A stretch of DNA of 9,467 nt from assembly GCA_021442645.1 (NCBI GenBank), contig JABUSR010000194.1, positions 1 to 9,467 on the forward strand. The letters are read 5' to 3'. Every line of letters begins with the position of its first letter. Within the stretch, counting starts at the first letter, position 1. Source of the stretch: Ruminiclostridium sp. GTDB lineage: Bacteria; Bacillota; Clostridia; Oscillospirales; Oscillospiraceae. Under the pieces are notes generated by a model. That model had not been told where the DNA came from. It saw nothing but the letters and a program-made list of their open reading frames with translations, and did not search any database. A program made the position numbers and the translations under genes. Shown one piece after another: positions 6,363-9,467 of the stretch.

Positions 6363-7160
6363 TCAGTCCTTGTGGTACAGCTCCGGTCTCCGGCAGGCCA
6401 GATAGTTCAGGTCCCGGAGTACAGCCTCTCTGCGGGCGGGGTCCACGGTCACCGTGAGGACGGTCTCTTCGTCGGTCCCGGACTCGGCCAGAATCCGCCC
6501 GGCGGGGTCGTAGGCACAGCTCTGGCCGCAGTAGTGGAACCGTCGTTCATCCCCTACATAGTTGCAGTAGAGGGTATGGACTGTGTTCTCCATGGCCCGG
6601 GCCCGCATGTATACGGGGTGATAGTCCTCATAGGGGGTCATATTGGCGGCGCACATACAGAGGAGCTCCGCCCCGTCCAGGGCCAGGGTCCGGGCGGTCT
6701 CGGGGAACTCCCCGTCGTAGCAGACCATCAGGCCCACCCGGCCCAGGGAAGTATCAAAAGCCCGGAGTTCCCCGCCGGGGGCGAACATCTTCTCCTCCCC
6801 GCCGAACATATGGGTCTTCCGAGCCACACCGGGGACGGAACCGTCCCGGTCGATGAAGAGCAGGGCGTTGGCAGGCTTGCCGCCCTCAGGATCGGCCAGG
6901 GGAAGACCCAGGACCACGGCCAGGCCCAGTTCCGTTGCCCTGGCCCGCAGGGCAGCCACAGAGGGCCCCTCCAGGGGCTCGGCCAGCTCGGCCAGCCGGT
7001 CCCGAATGAGGTAGCCGGTGAGGTACATCTCCGGGAAGAGAATGAGGGATGCGCCCTTTGCCCGGGCGTCCTCCATAGCCAGGAGGGCCCGGCGGAGGTT
7101 ACCCTCCTTGTCGTAGGGGTGAGAGACAGTCTGCACGATACAGGCGGTAAAAGGGGGCAT
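6363..7160 (-). CDS. Carbon-nitrogen hydrolase (nitrilase superfamily amidohydrolase)
   Basis: A 265-residue cytoplasmic protein with the full Glu-Lys-Cys triad of the nitrilase superfamily: E44 in FPEMYLTGY, K115 in RKTHMFGGEEKMF and C147 in MVCYDGEFPE. A typical second glutamate lies in GGEE (122-123). Members cleave non-peptide C-N bonds of amides, carbamoyl compounds or nitriles; the length and YDGEFPE motif suit an amidase or carbamoyl-amine hydrolase rather than a true nitrilase, but the substrate is open. Start ATG at 7160 has AAAGGAG (7175-7169) 8 nt upstream. It follows the rpsF-ssb-rpsR operon on the same strand but sits beyond a strong hairpin, and I see no good promoter in the 29 nt between hairpin and start. 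The convergent queT terminator probably serves its 3' end. Confidence 0.92.
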   Translation of the reverse strand: MPPFTACIVQTVSHPYDKEGNLRRALLAMEDARAKGASLILFPEMYLTGYLIRDRLAELAEPLEGPSVAALRARATELGLAVVLGLPLADPEGGKPANALLFIDRDGSVPGVARKTHMFGGEEKMFAPGGELRAFDTSLGRVGLMVCYDGEFPETARTLALDGAELLCMCAANMTPYEDYHPVYMRARAMENTVHTLYCNYVGDERRFHYCGQSCAYDPAGRILAESGTDEETVLTVTVDPARREAVLRDLNYLACRRPELYHKD

Positions 7161-7188
7161 AGGCGGGGCTCCTTTCCAATTCGGGTAG

Positions 7189-7225
7189 AAAAACGCGCTG
7201 CAAACCGGGGTTTGCAGCGCGTTTT
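7189..7225 (-). terminator. Terminator after rpsR
   Basis: A perfect 15-bp stem (7190-7204 with 7211-7225) has a 6-nt loop and begins 25 nt past the rpsR stop on the minus strand. It ends in TTTTT (7193-7189). The A-run and T-run are symmetrical, so the element could work in both directions. Confidence 0.9.
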
Positions 7226-7250
7226 GGGTTTGTGAACCGAAAACAGGTAC

Positions 7251-7493
7251 TTAGTCGGTGACGTAGGGCAGCAGAGCAATCTGACGAGCGCGCTTGATGG
7301 CCTCGGTCAGCTGACGCTGATGCATAGCACAGGTGCCGGTGGTACGGCGGGGCAGAATCTTGGAGCGCTCAGAAGTGAAGCGCTTCAGCTTAGCGGAATC
7401 CTTGTAATCAATGTGCTCGACCTTATCGACACAGAAAGTACAGACCTTACGGCGCTTACGGTTGCCGCGGGGCCGTTCTCTATCCATAGCCAT
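7251..7493 (-). CDS. rpsR: 30S ribosomal protein S18 (bS18)
   Basis: An 80-residue basic protein of the 30S platform, where it binds 16S rRNA as a heterodimer with S6. The family core is clear: RRKVCTFCVDKVEHIDYKD (14-32), then LKRFTSERSKILPRRTTG and the closing AIKRARQIALLPYV. The Cys pair C18/C21 suggests the zinc-ribbon-like form common in clostridia. Start is the first ATG, with AAGGAGG 9 nt upstream; an internal ATG two codons later is less well placed. It is the last gene of the rpsF-ssb-rpsR operon, 36 nt after ssb, and is followed by a strong terminator. Confidence 0.97.
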   Translation of the reverse strand: MAMDRERPRGNRKRRKVCTFCVDKVEHIDYKDSAKLKRFTSERSKILPRRTTGTCAMHQRQLTEAIKRARQIALLPYVTD

Positions 7494-7529
7494 AATAGCA
7501 AACCTCCTTAAAAATTAGTGGTCACTGCC

Positions 7530-8033
7530 TCAGAAGGGCAGCTCGCCGTCGTCGTCCGTCAGGTCGGCGAACTGATCGACAGCCGGAGCAGCGGAGTAAC
7601 CGCCGCCGGACGAGGGGTAGTTCCCGACGGGTGCACCAAAGTCACCTGCGGAAGGGCTGCCGAAGCCTCTGCCGCCGGTGGGAGCGGGCGTGTAGCCGCC
7701 TTCGCCGTCTCTGCGGGAGTCCCCGAAGTAGACGTTGTCGGCCACGACCTCGGTCGCATAGCGCTTGTTGCCGTCCCGGTCGGTGTAGTCGCGGGTCTGG
7801 AGCTTGCCCTCCACGATGGCCATACGGCCCTTGGAGAGGAACCGGGAGACGAACTCGCCGGTCTGACGCCAGGCTACCACGTTGATAAAATCGGCTTTCC
7901 GTTCGCCGGTCTCCCGGTCTTTGAAGTCCCGGTCGACAGCCAGGCGGAAGGAAGCCACGGCCACGCCGTTCTGGGTGTGGCGCAGTTCAGGGTCAGCCAC
8001 CAGGCGGCCCTGGAGGAAGATCTTGTTCAGCAT
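7530..8033 (-). CDS. ssb: Single-stranded DNA-binding protein
   Basis: A 167-residue SSB that coats single-stranded DNA during replication, repair and recombination, normally as a tetramer. The N-terminal OB fold (about 1-106) starts with MLNKIFLQGRLVADPELR and includes DFINVVAWRQTGEFVSRFLSKG and VEGKLQTRDYTDRDG. A Gly/Pro/Ser-rich disordered linker (about 110-155) leads to the acidic tip DDDGELPF (160-167), the docking site for partner proteins such as DNA repair helicases and nucleases. AAGGAGG lies 11 nt before the ATG. It sits between rpsF and rpsR, the standard bacterial order, 16 nt after the rpsF stop. Confidence 0.97.
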   Translation of the reverse strand: MLNKIFLQGRLVADPELRHTQNGVAVASFRLAVDRDFKDRETGERKADFINVVAWRQTGEFVSRFLSKGRMAIVEGKLQTRDYTDRDGNKRYATEVVADNVYFGDSRRDGEGGYTPAPTGGRGFGSPSAGDFGAPVGNYPSSGGGYSAAPAVDQFADLTDDDGELPF

Positions 8034-8049
8034 AGAGCAAGAAACCTCC

Positions 8050-8346
8050 TTACTCGTCCTTGCAGATGATCATGGACCGCATGACGCCTTCGGTGATCTT
8101 CATCACACGGTCGATCTCTGCGGGCAGAGAGGGCTCTGCAGTGAAGGTCATGAGGACGTAATAACCCTCGGTCAGGTCATTGATGGGGTATGCCAGACGA
8201 CGCTTGCCCCACTCGTCGACCTCGCTCACGGTACCCTGAGTTTCCACCAGAGCCTTGAACTTCTCGATCATTGCGGCGATACCCTCTTCACCCAGTGCGG
8301 GATCCAGGATATAGACCACTTCGTAGTTTGCGTTTACCTTTGCCAT
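8050..8346 (-). CDS. rpsF: 30S ribosomal protein S6 (bS6)
   Basis: A 98-residue S6 protein beginning MAKVNANYEVVYILDP, with the usual EVDEWGKRRLAYPINDLTEGYYVL core and the typical charged C-terminus (IICKDE). It binds the 30S platform together with S18, whose gene is in the same operon. I place the start at the ATG at 8346, with AAGGAGG 11 nt upstream. A GTG at 8358 in the same frame would add four residues but overlaps the RBS itself, so it is unlikely. It is the first gene of the operon, behind a near-consensus promoter and a roughly 80-nt structured leader. Confidence 0.96.
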   Translation of the reverse strand: MAKVNANYEVVYILDPALGEEGIAAMIEKFKALVETQGTVSEVDEWGKRRLAYPINDLTEGYYVLMTFTAEPSLPAEIDRVMKITEGVMRSMIICKDE

Positions 8347-8367
8347 GGTTCGTTGCACCTCCTTATG

Positions 8368-8408
8368 GACATTTGCCCGGCGGTCTCAGCCGCCGGAAAG
8401 GATATGCC
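8368..8408 (-). promoter_or_regulatory. rpsF leader stem-loop, candidate S6:S18 autoregulatory element
   Basis: In the minus-strand leader a perfect 7-bp hairpin (CCGGCGG / CCGCCGG, 8396-8377, loop CTGAGA) is enclosed, across an asymmetric internal loop, by a 5-bp stem (8408-8404 with 8372-8368, including one G-U pair). It lies just before the rpsF RBS. Many bacteria have an S6:S18-binding leader RNA here that mimics the rRNA site and carries a key CCG; this leader has CCG copies, but whether they sit in the required unpaired position is not clear by eye. Confidence 0.45.
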
Positions 8409-8431
8409 TGTTCATAGAAACAAGCCTTATT

Positions 8432-8459
8432 ATTATATCGGAAATCCCCGCTTTGTCAA
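8432..8459 (-). promoter_or_regulatory. Promoter of the rpsF-ssb-rpsR operon
   Basis: A perfect -35 TTGACA (8459-8454) and perfect -10 TATAAT (8437-8432) are separated by a 16-bp spacer on the minus strand. Transcription should start near 8425, leaving a leader of about 79 nt before the rpsF ATG. Confidence 0.92.
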
Positions 8460-8512
8460 GGGTTTTTACGGCCTTTTCTGAAATTCTCCGGTCCCTTTGC
8501 TGCATTTTGTGC

Positions 8513-8542
8513 TTGCCAAAGGGCGGGCACCGTTGGTATAAT
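8513..8542 (+). promoter_or_regulatory. Promoter of the DUF554 gene
   Basis: -35 TTGCCA (8513-8518), an 18-bp spacer, and -10 TATAAT (8537-8542) preceded by an extended TGG. The predicted start is near 8549, about 35 nt before the ATG at 8584. It is divergent from the rpsF promoter. Confidence 0.82.
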
Positions 8543-8583
8543 ACAGACCGAATGAAACCAAAAGAGAGGTGTGACCAAACACC

Positions 8584-9261
8584 ATGCTGGGAACCATCAT
8601 CAACACCGCTACCATCCTGACCGGCAGTGTCATCGGCAGCGTTTTCAAAAAGGGATTAAAGGAGAAGCACCAGACCGCCCTGTTCACCGCCATGGGCCTG
8701 GCCGCCGCCGGCCTGGGCATCAACGCCGTGGTGCAGAATATGCCCAAGAGCAACTTTCCGGTACTTTTCATCGTGAGCCTGGCCCTGGGCGGCCTGCTGG
8801 GCACCACCTGGGACCTGGAGAACCGCTTCAACCGCCTGGCCGACCGCTTCTCCAAGGGGGAACTGAGCAAGGGCCTTTCCACGGGCATCCTGCTCTTCTG
8901 TATCGGCACCCTGTCTATCCTGGGGCCCATCCAGAGCGCCCTCTACGGGGACAATACATATCTATACACCAACGCAACCCTGGACTTCGTTACCTCCATG
9001 GTGCTGGCCTCCACCTACGGCATCGGCATCGCCCTCACGGCCGGGGTCCTCTTCTGCTGGCAGGGGGGCATCTACCTGCTGGCCACCCTGCTGGGGCCCT
9101 TCATGACCCCCGACATGATGACGGAGCTCTCCATCGTGGGCGGCTTCCTCATCGCCTGCTCTGGCCTGTCCATCCTGAACATCAAGGACTGCAAGACTAT
9201 GAATATGCTGCCCTCCCTGGTGGTGCCCATTGCCTTTTGTGCCGTGGCCGCCCTGTTCTGA
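8584..9261 (+). CDS. DUF554 family membrane protein (YdfK/YqgA-like)
   Basis: A 225-residue integral membrane protein with the DUF554 start MLGTIINTATILTGSVIGS followed by a short basic loop (FKKGLKEKH), then several more hydrophobic segments (about 30-52, 58-77, 100-118, 130-158, 160-175, 183-200, 205-225). Family members are annotated as putative transporters or membrane proteins with no established substrate. Start is the ATG at 8584; the nearest Shine-Dalgarno-like GAGAGG (8564-8569) is unusually far, with a small potential hairpin between. It has its own promoter and terminator, so it is likely monocistronic. Confidence 0.88.
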   Translation: MLGTIINTATILTGSVIGSVFKKGLKEKHQTALFTAMGLAAAGLGINAVVQNMPKSNFPVLFIVSLALGGLLGTTWDLENRFNRLADRFSKGELSKGLSTGILLFCIGTLSILGPIQSALYGDNTYLYTNATLDFVTSMVLASTYGIGIALTAGVLFCWQGGIYLLATLLGPFMTPDMMTELSIVGGFLIACSGLSILNIKDCKTMNMLPSLVVPIAFCAVAALF

Positions 9262-9284
9262 GGGAATATAAACCTACCCGTCAG

Positions 9285-9319
9285 CACCGGGCCGCTCCGT
9301 CGGCCCGGTGTCTTTGTTC
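9285..9319 (+). terminator. Terminator after the DUF554 gene
   Basis: A perfect 10-bp stem (CACCGGGCCG, 9285-9294, with CGGCCCGGTG, 9301-9310) and loop CTCCGT, followed by TCTTTGTTC. It begins 23 nt after the stop codon. Confidence 0.88.
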
Positions 9320-9372
9320 ATATGGAAAAATATAGGAATAAGATAGAAAAAATAAGCGGAAATACTTGCCAA

Positions 9373-9402
9373 GTAACACAGCAGTGTGGTACTGTCTATA
9401 AG
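9373..9402 (+). promoter_or_regulatory. Weak candidate promoter ahead of the tandem repeat
   Basis: In an AT-rich stretch, GTAACA (9373-9378, 4 of 6 matches to TTGACA) lies 18 bp before TATAAG (9397-9402, 5 of 6 matches to TATAAT). If used, transcription would enter the repeat array. AT-rich sequence gives such matches by chance, so this is tentative. Confidence 0.25.
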
Positions 9403-9415
9403 AATATATCTATCA

Positions 9416-9467
9416 ACCTCTGAGGGCAAAACCTCTGAGGGCAAAACCTCTGAGGGCAAAACCTCTG
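9416..9467 (+). repeat. 15-bp direct tandem repeat, cut by the window edge
   Basis: The unit ACCTCTGAGGGCAAA occurs three times without change (9416-9430, 9431-9445, 9446-9460), then a partial fourth copy (9461-9467) reaches the edge. Each unit contains the short inverted repeat CCTC-T-GAGG. There are no spacers, so this is not a CRISPR array. The period is a multiple of three, so frames stay open on both strands (for example LPSEV repeats on the minus strand), but no start or RBS supports coding. The true array length is unknown. Confidence 0.9.

Noticed and set aside
6306..7235. A 309-codon open frame on the plus strand opposite the nitrilase-family gene
   Set aside because: It is antisense to a gene with an intact Glu-Lys-Cys triad and a proper RBS, crosses the rpsR terminator hairpin, and reads as low-complexity Gly/Val/Pro-rich sequence.
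8356..8358. GTG as the start of rpsF
   Set aside because: It overlaps the AAGGAGG ribosome binding site; the ATG at 8344-8346 gives the normal S6 N-terminus and a workable 11-nt spacing.
9416..9467. CRISPR array
   Set aside because: The units are 15 bp and directly abutting, with no unique spacers and no cas genes.

Overview
The window is GC-rich and looks like chromosomal, mostly housekeeping DNA of a low-redundancy Firmicute, probably a clostridial gut-type bacterium (Oscillospiraceae-like). The reasons are strong AAGGAGG-type ribosome binding sites, TTGACA/TATAAT promoters, a clostridial-style chorismate synthase, a QueT transporter and the gene order rpsF-ssb-rpsR. The taxonomic call is an inference from gene content, not from a search.

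Positions 1-4333 (+) are the 3' part of an aromatic amino-acid operon: the end of aroA, then aroC, pheA (chorismate mutase-prephenate dehydratase), a fused shikimate dehydrogenase-shikimate kinase, and aroQ (type II dehydroquinase). All four junctions overlap, which points to translational coupling. Together they cover dehydroquinate to chorismate and on to phenylpyruvate. A strong hairpin at 4339-4373 closes the operon. The DAHP synthase, dehydroquinate synthase and tyrosine-branch genes are not in view and could lie upstream.

Positions 4438-4718 (-) hold a tRNA-Thr(TGT)/tRNA-Tyr(GTA) unit with its own consensus promoter and intrinsic terminator. Back to back with it, a + strand promoter drives an uncharacterised HD-domain protein (4900-5520), followed by a terminator. 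Next comes queT (5730-6257), the substrate-binding membrane protein of a predicted queuosine-precursor ECF transporter. Its leader has several hairpins and a possible anti-Shine-Dalgarno element.

Positions 6363-8346 (-) carry the rpsF-ssb-rpsR operon (ribosomal protein S6, single-strand binding protein, S18), read from a near-perfect promoter at 8432-8459 through a structured leader. A 15-bp-stem terminator follows rpsR, and beyond it lies a nitrilase-superfamily amidohydrolase gene with no obvious promoter of its own.

A divergent promoter at 8513-8542 drives a DUF554-family membrane protein (8584-9261, +). After its terminator the composition becomes AT-rich, and the window ends inside a 15-bp tandem repeat (3.5 copies visible).

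I see no mobile element, CRISPR array or defence gene, and no clear new multi-gene system. The items most worth a second look are the edge tandem repeat, the queT leader, the rpsF leader and the HD-domain protein.
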